Shown here piece after piece: positions 45,900 through 57,625 of a stretch of DNA of 64,000 nucleotides. Each line of letters opens with the position of its first letter. Position 1 is the first letter of the stretch. The notes beneath the pieces were generated by a model. It saw nothing but the letters and a program-made list of their open reading frames with translations. It did no database searches and was not told the DNA's origin. Made by a program: the position numbers and the translations under genes. Origin of the DNA: Dama dama (taxonomy: Eukaryota > Chordata > Mammalia > Artiodactyla > Cervidae); assembly GCF_033118175.1 (NCBI RefSeq), contig NC_083710.1, positions 44,485,501 through 44,549,500 on the forward strand, written 5' to 3'.

Positions 45900-48005
45900 A
45901 TAAGTGTTCATTTAATATCATCAGATTCCTGACATATTTCAATAACTCTATTAAAACAAACATTCATATACATGCATAATAAGCACTTAGTGTATTTCTA
46001 GATAAATTGAAAAAGATCATAGTACCCTTATTTTCAAATTTGAGATTTCTTTTTTAATGAAATTTTTTATGTGTCAATTCCCTAAAGTTGCCATTCTTAG
46101 TTAATACAGCATGAATATTTCATAAGTTCTTTTAGGGCAATAAAATTATGTAAGCCATTATTGTATAGATCCCTTTTCCTGTGAACTATCAAATCTATGT
46201 TCAATCACAAAAATATAATAGAAACCAAGAAAACAATATTTTTGTTTCTCTCTTTTCATAAAGTTACTAAACACTTTAAAGCTTTCCTTTTTTGTTTCTA
46301 AACAAAACATAATGATAGTATTTTGCTTCTATCTACTCATTTACTTCCTGGGGGCTGTCCCTAGTTTAATCTTGGCTGGCATATCTTCTATGCTCACACA
46401 CACACAAAAAAAACACAGCACCGACATACTTCAATGCTCCTATATTCACAACTTATAAAATTCTTTACTAGCAATTTAAATTAATCTATTATGTTCCATC
46501 CCTGTTGATACAAATATAAAAGTCACTTAGAAAATATTACTAAATTGAGAAGTAAGACTGATATCTTGCATATTGTAAAGAAGTCTCAACTGGAAAAAGA
46601 TGAGACTGGGGATCCAGGTAGCAAATTAGATTGATGTGCAGTTCTCGATATAATGGCATTTTCATTTCAGAGAACCATACCGAGTCCAAAAGAAAACCAT
46701 TTTTTATAGTTGTTCAAAATCTCAGGAGAAATGTGTTCAGGTGTCTCAACTTAGTTTCTCATGTACAAAGGGACACATCAAAAAGCTGTCATAGACTGAT
46801 AGTAATTTACTACTTTCTCTTTTAAGAAGCCATGGGATTGCAAGCATGAAGCAAATAACAGCAAAAAGAAGTATTTCTAGAGGCATTTTTTTTTTCCTTT
46901 ACCCCTGAGCTAAAAATTCCTATTTTATCAAAGAATAGTCTTACAAAACAAATAAAACTTACACATTTGGCCCTGATATATTCATGAAATTTTATTTAAA
47001 TACTCAGTCATTAACAGTTAAAATAGAAAATTCATGTCATTTCTTCTAAGAGTTGTTTACAAACTTTGTAAGAGCTAAATGGTGTTATCATACATCTATA
47101 GAAACATTATAAATGATACAGATGAATAAAACCTAGATCTAGCTTTTATTTTGAATTATCTTTATTCAGATGGAAGATAGAAATCTCTTTAAATATACAA
47201 TATTTGCAGATTTGTTCTAAAGATTTTTAATTGTATGTTTCAATAGTTATTGTTAATATAAATAATTACATAAAACCCTACTGATTTTGATGCCTTCAGA
47301 AGGGCAATTATGTGACATACAATGTGGATAAGTTATTTTAGATGTTTACTGTGAGTATTCATCTTTTCATTTACCCTTTAGTGTCTTGTGACACATTGAT
47401 CTCACGGAAATCTGAAATGTCAACAGTGTGACGGTCAAGAGAAGTCTATCAGTATTTGAATCATTACTGAGATGTGGGTCACAATGTAATTTATTCAGAC
47501 AGAACACAATGTAATTTATTCAAATATTATTTGTGTCCTTTCTCAGCTATTGACTAACCAAGAATTATTAAATCAGACAAAAAGTCAGAAGTAGTTTTGA
47601 TAATTTAAAATCTAAAAGTTAGTATGTTTATTACAGTGATTTTCATTTTGAATACAAGAAATGGAGGGATATAGTCAGATGTCCTTTAAAATAAATTAGA
47701 AGAAAGATGGAAAATGTCAGGGCTTGTTAAGAAGCAACATCTATCCTATGATATTGGAAATGTCATAAAAAGGATAATGCAGAAATTAACCCTTGCTAGC
47801 TGATATTGAAATAGAACATTTGAGTAGAGATTCATTATGATTATCAAGCTGATGGAAGTAAATTCTTTTGATCAACAATTGCTGTTTTCTTATTAGGAAA
47901 AAAGGTATATTAGAGCCAAACTGCAAAAATTGATATTTTATAATATTTTACTTTTTACAAAGCTTTGAGAAATCATGTGGCTAAATGGCTGAACTTGTGT
48001 AAAAT
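45900..48005. other. Unique AT-rich DNA
   Basis: A direct repeat of 18 bp lies at 47480-47497 and 47505-47522. No gene or repeat family is recognised. Confidence 0.4.
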
Positions 48006-48017
48006 AAATGAAGTATT

Positions 48018-48146
48018 GCTGCTGCTGCTAAGTCGCTCCAGTCGTGTCCGACTCTGTGCGACCCCATAGATGGCAGCCCACCAGGCTCCCCCGTCCCTGG
48101 GATTCTCCAGGCGAGAGTACTGGAATGGGTTGCCATTTCCTTCTCC
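48018..48146 (-). mobile_element. Bov-A monomer SINE, young
   Basis: The Bov-A body is on the minus strand with the (GCA)n tail, seen as TGCTGCTGCTGC at the left. AAATGAAGTATT at 48006-48017 and 48147-48158 is a perfect 12-bp duplication. Low divergence. Confidence 0.93.
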
Positions 48147-48158
48147 AAATGAAGTATT

Positions 48159-48543
48159 AATTCTTCATCTAATAAATATACATTGGAATTAATGTAGTAT
48201 TTCTTTATCCATTATGGAACATTTATGAATTTTTAATTTTTATCATGTTTTGTTTAGGAGTTGTGTTATTTTTATTATTATTCTCTACATATAAGTGGCT
48301 TTCACACTTTCTGGTTGAGAAAATAAACAATTATTTCCATAAGAGTATGAACAAGAAAAAGAGTGATGAGCAGATCTAATCATTTGTTTAAAAATTAGAT
48401 TAAAAAATGTTTCCATTTTAATCAACACTCACAAAAATATAGGAAAACTCAAATTCAAGGAAATAAGATAACTGTAAATGATTTTATTATTTTCAAAGTG
48501 AAGTTAATAAAACCCCCTTTCATTAAGATGATACACAACTAAT
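48159..48543. other. Unique AT-rich DNA
   Basis: Nothing recognisable. Confidence 0.4.
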
Positions 48544-48554
48544 ATGTTTAAATT

Positions 48555-48765
48555 GACTTCCCTCATAGTTTAGTTGGTAAAGAATCCTCCTGCAATGCTG
48601 GAGACCTGGGTTTGATTTCTGGGTTGGGGAGATCTGCTGGAGAAGGGAATGGCAACCCACTCAAGTATTCTTACCTGGGAAATCCTATGAGCAGAGGAGC
48701 CTGGCAAGCTACCAGTCCTTGAGGTCCAAGAGTCAGACATGACTTATGACTGAACCACCATCACC
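48555..48765 (+). mobile_element. Bov-tA SINE
   Basis: tRNA-Glu head (GTTTAGTTGGTAAAGAATCC, B-box GGGTTTGATTTC), Bov-A body and terminus. ATGTTTAAATT at 48544-48554 and 48766-48776 is a perfect 11-bp duplication at a TTTAAA-type site. Confidence 0.93.
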
Positions 48766-48776
48766 ATGTTTAAATT

Positions 48777-50655
48777 TCCCTTAACAAATCCGTGATTGTG
48801 AACAGAATGTCTTCATGAATCCCAGATAACTAGATGCTGTTGTTGTTGCCCACTGGGAAAGCTAACTTTTTCAAGTCCTTTATAGCCAATATTTTATAGT
48901 AATTTTACTTTATATTGCATAATAGCTTATTTATATGTAATATAATCTATAAAAATATTGAATCAATATTTTTATACCTGAAACTAGTTTAATAATGAGT
49001 CAACTATACTTGAACTTTTTAAAAAGGTGACTATAAAATATATGATAAAATTCAGTAAAATATTTTCATTTTTAAAACTGATGCCAGAAGTATAAATGAG
49101 CACATTATTAAATTTAATATTGTATTTGAATTCTTTCTCAAAGTGTCTAAGATGCTTCATTCACTCCATATTAGTCTTTAGATATTATCCCCATCACGAT
49201 CCAAGCATCTTATGATTATTTTCAAATTTCATTACTTTACCATTTTTTGTCCAACTCTTTCAGTCTTAGTATTATAGTCAAGTTTATTTGTCCTGTGCTA
49301 AATAAATAAAACAAATGAATTTAGTTGTGAAAATGATTTTGTATGAAAGATAAGGAAGTGTACTGAAGTCAAATCCACATTATTTCACTACTGACAATCA
49401 GAAGTTAATATGGTTTAAATAGTCTCAGTCCAACTCAGTAGGTTGCCACTTTCCAAAGTTTTGTTGTCGGAAATAATACTTTTCAGGTAGTACAATTTTG
49501 TCTATAGTTTCTGTCTTACCTGTACCTTTATCATGTTCTTATTTTAATAATTCCTCTAAGTCATGGCTGAAAAAAGCCAGTCTTAATGAAATAATTATAT
49601 TATTTAATACAGTTATTGACTTTTTGTAAAACTATTCATGAAAGTAATTTTTCAAAAATTGGAAATTTAATTGAACTAACCTGATTTGATTACTTGGTTA
49701 ATCTGAACCAAAAGAAGATTAGACTTATCAATTGTATATTTAAAAACAAAATTATATTAAGTTGTATATTGGATACAAATGTATGTAAGAAAGAAAATAT
49801 TTAGTGCAATAATATGTCATTATGAAAGGCTAAAGGTAAGTTCATAGTTTAAAATATATAATAAATTAATGATGAAACTGATACTGCTTGCAGTGATATA
49901 ATTGCTTTGACAGAACTGATATCTACTTTGTCATTAACAGCTATATGCTCCAGGAAATTATTGCCTAGGGCAATAGAATACAAAGTGCAGTATCTTTGCT
50001 GTTTGCTTCAGGAAATTTTTACAGACAGTTTATCCTAGCAAAAAAATTGCTCATTAGACAAATAATTTTCTTACAAGTCAAGTGTTTTTTTCACCTGGAC
50101 AATAAACTCAATTATCAGGACAGTTTTCTTATCTAACTTTGTCTTAAGATCTGCTTCTTTCCATGTGAACCAATTCTAATTTATTCTATTGCAAACTTTG
50201 CTGACAAATCCCCTGTTTTGGATGACATGTTGAATCCATCAAACTAATATGCCCCAAACTCATTAATATCTTACCCTAATTTTGAATTATTAAGACTCTA
50301 CTAAGGTGTAGTTCTCCCTGAAAGCTGAAATATTTACATTCAGCATCACTTTATCAGCAGGCTTTTTTGTGTGTGAGTGCTAATTTAAATACTACTGGGT
50401 ATTCAACAGTAGACCACCTTGCTGATCTTACAAAAATGGCCTTTAAGGCTTATGACTTACAAAAAACTGCATAATCTGAAGCTTCATGAATCTATCACGT
50501 GGAATGATTTTATAACCATGAGGGTGAATTAGGTCCCACTTTGAGTCTGAGCATCTAGTTCTTTCATCAAGTTCCCAAATGCTAAGATAATTTTGTCTCC
50601 TGGAAATAAAAGAAACATTTTAAAATAATAGGCTAACCTCATAAATTTAACAAAG
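48777..50655. other. Unique AT-rich DNA
   Basis: No repeat family or exon is recognised. Confidence 0.4.
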
Positions 50656-50670
50656 CCTTTTCCTTTGTCT

Positions 50671-50887
50671 TGTGCAGTGCTTAGGTGCTCAGTCATGTTT
50701 GACATTTTGTGGCCCCCATGAACTCTAGACAAGCTCTTCTGTCTATGAAATTTTCTGGGCAAGAATACTGGAGCAGATTGCCATTTCCTTCACCAGGGAA
50801 TCTTCCCAACCCAGGTATTGAACCCACATCTCTTATGTTTCCTGCATTGGCCAGCAAGAATTTTTACCACTAATGCCTCCTGGGAAT
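50671..50887 (-). mobile_element. Bov-tA SINE, diverged
   Basis: The minus-strand tRNA head, Bov-A body and terminus are recognisable but with many changes. CC(T/C)TTTCCTT-type sequence at 50656-50670 and 50888-50902 is the likely duplication. Confidence 0.8.
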
Positions 50888-50902
50888 CCCTTTCCTTGGT
50901 CT

Positions 50903-51384
50903 CAGGTCAGTAAAAATCTGTCATATAACATCATCATTTATTTCTTAGACTGTCCTTCCCAACTTGTTTCCAGTTTTCCAGAGGAAGTTCATAAACAAAA
51001 AGCTAAGAATAAACACAATAAATTTGTCTCAGTCCCAAGGGCCAACAAGTCCCAAAGGTCTTATCAGACTGGCATCTTTACAGGGCAAGTTTTGCCTTTG
51101 GTTAGCTATCTTTTTAAATGATAAAATTTCTCCAAATTACAATGGCTTCTTGGGGAAATTTTTGATGACAGCACAATCATTCATTGAGAAATGTCTTGGG
51201 GGAAAATGGACAAAATTTAAGACATCAAATAGTTTATTTATCTCTTTTAAAAAATTAAAGAAATTTCCAAAAGAAATTGAAATTACACATTTACTTCTGC
51301 AAAAGATATCTTGAAAAAGGAAATTTTAAAAAGTACAAAAGTTAATAGACTTAGTCTTTTATATGTTGTCATTGTTAATGTTAT
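50903..51384. other. Unique DNA
   Basis: A 116-codon frame (50964-51314) has no recognised domain. Confidence 0.4.
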
Positions 51385-51768
51385 GTGTTAACTTGGCTGG
51401 ACCATTGTGGTCAAACGTCACTCTGAATGTTTCTGCTGCAGTGTTGAGATCAATATTTAAATTGATGGACTTCAACTAGAATAGACTGTTCTGCATAGTG
51501 TGAGTGGGTCACATTCTATTAGCTGAAGTCTTAAATAGAACAACAAAAAAACTACTTCCTTTGAGCAAGAGAAAATTCTGCAGCAGACAGCTTTCATACA
51601 GAACTATAACACTGGCTCTTCCCTGGATCTCCAACTTGCTGACCACACTGCAGATTTTGAATTTGCTGGCTTTCATAATTACATGAGCCAATCCTTATAG
51701 TTAATCTCTATGTAAACACATCCTATAGGTTCTGGTTCTCTGCAGAACCCTGACTTATGTAGTTCTTC
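51385..51768. other. Ancient mammalian interspersed repeat, class not assigned
   Basis: GTGTTAACTTGGCTGGACC at the left, CATGAGCCAATCCTTATAG in the middle, and GGTTCTCTGCAGAACCCTGA at the right recall a widespread eutherian repeat, possibly an LTR or an L1 3' end. I cannot name the family with confidence. Confidence 0.4.
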
Positions 51769-52160
51769 ACAGTTTGAAATTGTTCTATGCCAGATAAGAA
51801 GTGGAAAGACAAAAAAGATAATGTAGATAGAAATACAGGCACTCTGAGAGGGAACCAAGCACTTAATCCTATTTTCTCTTGAACTCTCCAGAAGAATTTT
51901 CTGTAAATATTAAAACACAAATGGAATAGATTTATTGATATACATTCTACAGTGTTAACTGTAAATTCTGGCATTATCACAGAAACTTAATCTTGTAAAG
52001 AATGACAACTCAGATGATTAGAATTTGTATCTTAATAGCAACTTCAGACATTACCATTTATCAGTCAATAAATCTCACCAGTGTCCTTTCAACCAAAGAA
52101 TATTATTTTTTTCTCTTCTGAAACTACACCAGTTAACTTAATAGAAATGTTTTTATTTTG
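51769..52160. other. Unique DNA
   Basis: Nothing recognisable. Confidence 0.35.
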
Positions 52161-52502
52161 TGAATAGTTGTTTTTGTTCAGTCTCTCAGTCTTGTCTGAC
52201 TCTTTGCAACCCCATGGACTATAGCACACCAGGCTTCCCTGTCATTCAACATCTCCCAAAGTTGGTTCAAACTCATATCCATTGAGTCAGTGATACCATC
52301 CAACCATCTCATCCTCTGTCATCACTTTCTCCTCCTGCCTTTAGTCTTTCCCAGCTTCAGAGTCTTTTCCAATGAGTTAGCTCTTTGCATTCAGTGGTCA
52401 AAGTAAGCTTCAGCTTCAGCATCAGTTCTTCCAATGAATATTCTGTACTGATTTCCTTTAGGACTTACTGGTTTCATCCCCTTGTCCAAGGGACTCTCAA
52501 GA
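52161..52502 (-). mobile_element. BovB 3' fragment (0.34 kb)
   Basis: The BovB terminus lies at the left (TGTTCAGTCTCTCAGTC), followed by about 0.3 kb of the 3' end in reverse. No duplication is certain. Confidence 0.87.
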
Positions 52503-52540
52503 AGCTATTATGGTATGCCAATGACTGGTAAACACAATTT

Positions 52541-52592
52541 CAAAAAAAAAAAAAAAAAAAGGAAGAAGAAGGAAAAAAGAAGGAAAAATAAG
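52541..52592. repeat. Poly-A and GA-rich simple repeat
   Basis: About 19 A followed by GGAAGAAGAAGG-type purine sequence. Confidence 0.85.
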
Positions 52593-53165
52593 AAATACTG
52601 GGAGAAGTATGGTTTTGTATTATATTAAAATAACTTTCTGTTCCCTCAAAAACACTTGCAATGATTTTACACTGACTTTTCTACCACATAAGGACAATTG
52701 GGGTGTTATATCAAGCAATATCAAAGTGTTATTGGTTATATTAACCAATATCAAAGTGTTATCAAACCAAAATCTTTGTGTTATGCCTCCTTTGTTATCA
52801 CCATTATTCTGGTAAAACTGTAAAGATGGTATATGGACAAGAATCCTAGGCCTCAGAGTACATTCAAATGAGTTTCACAATACATTCCCTGCAGTTAATT
52901 TTAAATATGTCTTGGTCACTGTTGGCTTGTTTACAAGATAGATTGAAAGTTTTACTTGATGGGAGGCTATTGGTTTCATGCTAATGTTAACAAAAAATAT
53001 TGCTTTTTTCCCCATCAGATGATTTCCATTCTTTCTCTTTCCAGTGAAAGGAGTGCCGATTTAGAGTGACTGGTATTACACAGAATTGAAAAATCTTGCA
53101 ATATACTCAGAAATTTCCATGCCCAAATTTTACTCAATCTTCAAAGAAGTTGGAAAGAACAAATG
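52593..53165. other. Unique AT-rich DNA
   Basis: A 17-bp sequence (CAATATCAAAGTGTTAT) occurs twice within 52714-52761. No gene is seen. Confidence 0.4.
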
Positions 53166-53269
53166 TATTGGGTTGACAAAAAGATTCTGTTCAGTTTTTT
53201 TTTTTTTTTTTTGCTATAAGATGGATCTAGCAACACTTAGTTGTCTTTAACTTCATTCAAAACAATTTT

Positions 53270-54283
53270 GTTAGATTGTATTGTGACAATGGTCATATCA
53301 GAATGCATTTACAAAAATGGAGAAAAAACTTATCAAAAATGGTGCATTTTAGTGTAGTCATTTTAATATTGAGGATGGAAGAAAAAAGCAACATTTTTGG
53401 CTTATTATGCTTTATTAATTCAAGAAAGGTTAACATGCAACTGAAATGCAAAAAAAAAAAAAAAAAAGCTTTTGAACAAAACGATTTGTTTCATGTATAG
53501 TTAAGATCCATGTAAAAAGTGTTGAGAAATCTCATGTTGGAGATTTCTTGTTGGATGATGCTCCACGGTGGGGTAGACCATTGAAGATGATCAAACTGAG
53601 ACATTATTTGAGAATAATCAAACTTATACCATGTAGGAGATAGCCAACATACTCAAAATATCCAAATAAAGTGTTGAAAATAATTTTCACCAGTTTGGTT
53701 ATGTTAATCACTTTGATGTTTGGATTCCACATAAGTGAAAAAAAAAACTTCTTGACCTTATTTCTGCATATGATTCTCTACTAAGTGAAAATGTTTGTTT
53801 TAAAACAAATTATGATGAGTGATGAAAAGTGGACAATGTACAATAATGTGGAATGGAAGAGATTTCAAAGCAAGTTAAATACACAGACACCAACCACATC
53901 AAAGGCTGGTGATCATGTGCTTCCCCCAGTTAAACTAAATGAAGACAGCACTCGATGAAAAGCATCCAGAATTAATCAACGGAAATAATCCTCCATCAGA
54001 ATAATGCAAGACCGCATGCTTCATTGATGACCTGGCAAGAACTATGTACAGCTTGGCGGGGAAGTTCTGGTTCAACTCAGTATTCACCAAACCGTGCACC
54101 TTCATATTTTTATTTATTTCAGTCTTTACAGACTTTTCTTATTAGAAGAAAAATCCAATCCCTGGAAGACTGTAAAAGGCACACAGAAGAATTCTTTAGT
54201 CAAAAAGACAAAAAGATTTGGTAAGATGGAATTATGAAGTGGCCTGGAAAATGGCAGAAGGTAGTGGAACAAAATGGTGACTA
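53270..54283 (+). pseudogene. Mariner transposase, inactivated
   Basis: Mariner transposase cuts and pastes the element through a DD34D catalytic triad. Recognisable pieces occur in order across several frames: GDFLLDDAPRWGRP (DNA-binding domain end, near 53538), SDEKWTMYNNVEWK (first catalytic Asp kept, near 53817), NNARPHASLM (54000 onwards) and YSPNRAPSYFYLF, then KWQKVVEQNG-like sequence at the end. In the open frame reaching 54224 the residue at the second catalytic position is Asn and at the third Tyr, with exactly 34 residues between them. Two of three metal ligands are therefore lost. Stops and frameshifts are also present. Confidence 0.85.
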
Positions 54284-54285
54284 TT

Positions 54286-55378
54286 GTTGAGTTGCTAAGT
54301 CAAGTCCAACACTATAACCCCATGGACTGCAACATGCCAGGCTTCCTTGTTCTTCCCTGTCTCCCAGAGTTCACTCAAATTCATGTTCATTGAGTCAGTG
54401 ATGTTATCTGACCATCTCATTCCCTTCCACCTCCTCCTTTTGCCTTCAGTCCTTCCCAGCCTCAGGGTCTTTTCTAAAGTCAGCTCTTCACATCAGGTGA
54501 CCAAAGTATTGAGGCTCCAGTTTCAATATTAGTCCTTCCAATGAATATTCAGGGTTGATTTCCTATAGGATTGATTACTTTGATCTCTTTACATTCCAAG
54601 GGACTCTCAGGAGTCTTCTTCAGCACCACTATTTGGAATGATCAGTTCTTCAATGTGCAGCCTTCTTGATGGCCCAACTCTCACATCCATTAATGATTAC
54701 TGGAAAACACATAGTCTGACTATATGGACTTTGAATGCAAAATGATGTCTCTGGCTTTTAATATACTATAGTTGTCATAGCTTTCTTTCCAAAGAGCAAG
54801 TGTCTATTAATTTTCTGGCTGCAGTCACCACCTACAGTGGTTTTTGAGCCTAAGAAAATAAAACCTATCACTATTACCAGTTTTTCCCCTTTTATTTTCC
54901 ATGAAATGATGGGACAGGATACTGTGATCTTTATTTTTAGAATGTTGTTTTAAGTTTTTTTTCACTCTCCTCTTTCACCCTCATGAAGAGGCTCTTTAGT
55001 TCCTGTTCACTTTCTGCCATTGAGTGGTATCACCTGCATATCTGAAGTTGTTGGTATTTCTCCTGGTAATCTTGATCGTAGCATGTGATTCATCCAGCCC
55101 AGGATTTTGCATGATATACTCTGCATATAAGTTAAATATGCATAAGCAGGGTGACAGTATACAGGTTTGTCACACTCCATTCCCAATTTTAAATGACTCC
55201 AATGTTCCATGTCTGGTACTAACTGTTATTTCTTGACCTGCATACAGGTTTTTCAGGCAACAGGTAAGGTGGCCTGGTATTCCCATCTCTAAGAATTTTC
55301 CAGTTTGTTGTGACACACGATCAAAAGCTTTATCATAGTCAATGAAGCAGATATGCATGTTTTTCTGGGATTCCCTTG
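54286..55378 (-). mobile_element. BovB fragment (3' 1.1 kb) inside mariner
   Basis: BovB 3' end to RT palm in reverse, well diverged. TGGTGA(C/A)TA(T/C)T at 54275-54285 and 55379-55389 is the duplication and belongs to the mariner sequence. Minus-strand frames of 55170-55397 and 55007-55210 retain RT fragments (FIDYDKAFDRV) in separate frames. Confidence 0.87.
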
Positions 55379-55466
55379 TGGTGAATACTTTCTTCAATAA
55401 AGTTTTTGGTAGAAATGAAAAATATGTCTTTAATTTTTTCTTAAAAATTTGAAGTGGGGAGGAGCT

Positions 55467-55474
55467 AAGATGGC
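55467..55474 (+). promoter_or_regulatory. YY1-like site at L1 5' end
   Basis: AAGATGGC begins at element position +13, within GGAGGAGCTAAGATGGCAG, the same position as the YY1 site known in human L1. Binding is inferred. Confidence 0.6.
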
Positions 55475-56954
55475 AGAGGAATAGGACGGGGAGACCACTT
55501 TCTCCCCTACAAATTCATCGAAAGAACATTTGAACACTGAGCAAACTTCACAAAACAACTTCTGACCACTAGCAGAAGACATCAGGTGCCCAGAAAAGCA
55601 GTCCATTGTCTTCGAAAGGAGGTAGGACAAAATATAAAAGATAAAAAGAGAGACAAAAGAGCTAGGGACGGAGACCAGTCCTGGGAAGGGAGTCATAATA
55701 GAGGAAGTTTCCAAACACCAGGAAACCCTCTCACTGGCGGGTCTGGGGGAAGTTTTCAAATCTCAGAGGGCAACCTAACTGGGAGGAAAAATAAATAAAA
55801 CCCACAGATTACATGCCTAAAGGCAACTCCCAGCAGAAAAGTACCCCAGACACCCACATCCGCCACCAGCAAGTGGGGGCGGAATGGAGAGGAGCGGGTG
55901 GCATTGCTTAGGGTAAGGACTGGGCCTGAATGCCCTGAGGGCAATCAGAGGGAGCTAATGTGAGATAGCAACTTAAACTGTGGGATAGCAAGAGAGAGAG
56001 AGAGAAAATTAACTGGCCCAAACACACTGTGGGCCCCTTCGCAGAACAAAGGAAGAATTGAGCGATCCCAGAGAAGAGTTAGCCAGCTATGGGACTGACC
56101 CATCCCCTGCTGGAGGCAGGAGACAGGGGGGAGGGGAGAGGGGCAAACTTGGCCCCAGAGACGGCACCCCTACCAAACTGCAAACAGGCTCCCAGTTTCT
56201 AACCAAAGACTTCTTGAGATTCTGGATGGTTGACATCTGTTGGGAGGGTCACGGCTAGAGACCAGATCCCAAGAACAGACACAAGGCGCACCCGACTGGT
56301 GCGCTCAGAAACTGAGGCTGAGACCACGGAGGGGAGAAGGCACACCGCACCGGGGGAGAGTAAGCTTGTCAAGCTCCTGGCTGCCTGAGCTGCTCGGGTA
56401 GGAGAAGGCACAAAATGCAGGCCCAATCGACTCCGCTTTGGTGGAATACTGGAAAACTGGAACCGCATGAAACGCAGGACTCGCTCCATATAGAGCAGCC
56501 GGGAACCTGAGCAGTGTAGACAGGGAGAGCACACAACCTATGAGAGGGGCAAACCCAGTGTGGCCGGAACACTGAGAGTGCTCCCCACACACACCAGTGA
56601 CATTTGTCTGCAGAGCCCCTCCCTCCCCACAGCACAACTGAACAAGCAAACCAAAACAAGAGACCACCTCCGCCCACCTGGTTCAGGGTGGAAATTAGAC
56701 ACTGAAGAGACTGGCAAACAGAAGCCAAATAAACTAAGGGAACCGCTTCAGAAGTGACCAGTGCAACAGATTAAAATCCCTGTAGGTAACACTGACTACA
56801 CCGGAAGGGGCCTATAGATATAGGGAAGTGTAAGCTGGAACGAGGAGCGGTCTGAAACTGAACCAAACCCACGCTGACTGCAACAGCTCCAGAGAAATTC
56901 CTAGGTATATTTTTACTTTTTTTTTTTTTAATTAAAATTTTTTTATTTTTTTTT

Positions 56955-57160
56955 TATTTTTTCTCTTTTATTTTCTTTCAAAATTCCCTCTTACTCCTCC
57001 ATTACTCCTTAACTTTCATCTTCATTTTCATATATTTTTACTATTTTTTTATTTAATTTTTTAATTTTTTTCTCTTATTTTCTTTTAAAGTCCTCTATTA
57101 CTCCTCTATTACTCCTTAATTTTCATTTTCATTTCACTATAACCTTGCAAAAAAAAAGAA
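56955..57160. repeat. T/C-rich tandem repeat (~108 bp, two copies) in L1 5'UTR
   Basis: TCTCTTTTATTTTCTTT (about 56961) and TCTCTTATTTTCTTTT (about 57071) each start a unit followed by ACTCC-TTACTCCTTAA and TTTCATTTTCAT. The copies are diverged. Confidence 0.7.
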
Positions 57161-57369
57161 AAAGAAGAGGCCCTATTTTTAAACCAAACTTCATATATAT
57201 TTCTGATTTTCTTTTTGTTTTTGTTTTTAATATTGTATTTTTAAGAGTCTAACCTCTACTCTAGATTTTTAATCTTTGTTTTTCAGTATTTGATATCAAT
57301 TTTGGACATTTAAGAATCCAATATTCAGTACCCATTTTTACTCAGGAATGTGTTGATTACTGTCTCCCA

Positions 57370-57625
57370 CCTTTGACTCTCCGTTTTCTCCCTCAGATCA
57401 CCTCTATTTCCTCCCTCCCCCTTCTCTTCTCAATCCAATTCTGTGAATCTCTGTGGGTGCCTGGGCTATTGAGAACACTTAGGTAACAGAGAACTGCATA
57501 GATCTGTCTCTCTCCTCTTGAGTCTCCCTTTTTCTCCTCCTGCTCATCTCTATCTCCCTCCTCCCTCTCCTCTTCTTCATGTAATTCTGTGAACGAACCT
57601 CTCTGGGTGTCCCTCACAGTGGAGA
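57370..57625. repeat. Pyrimidine-rich tandem repeat (~146 bp, two copies) in L1 5'UTR
   Basis: Both units run through CTCTATTTCCTCCCTC-like sequence to AATTCTGTGAA (57438 and 57584) and TCTCTGGGTG-like sequence. Spacing is 146 bp. Confidence 0.7.

Noticed and set aside
50964..51314. 116-codon frame beside a Bov-tA
   Set aside because: An overlapping frame of similar length exists and neither has a recognisable domain.
56199..56728. Three long minus-strand frames in GC-rich sequence
   Set aside because: They are antisense to the L1 5'UTR, where GC-rich DNA has few stops by chance.
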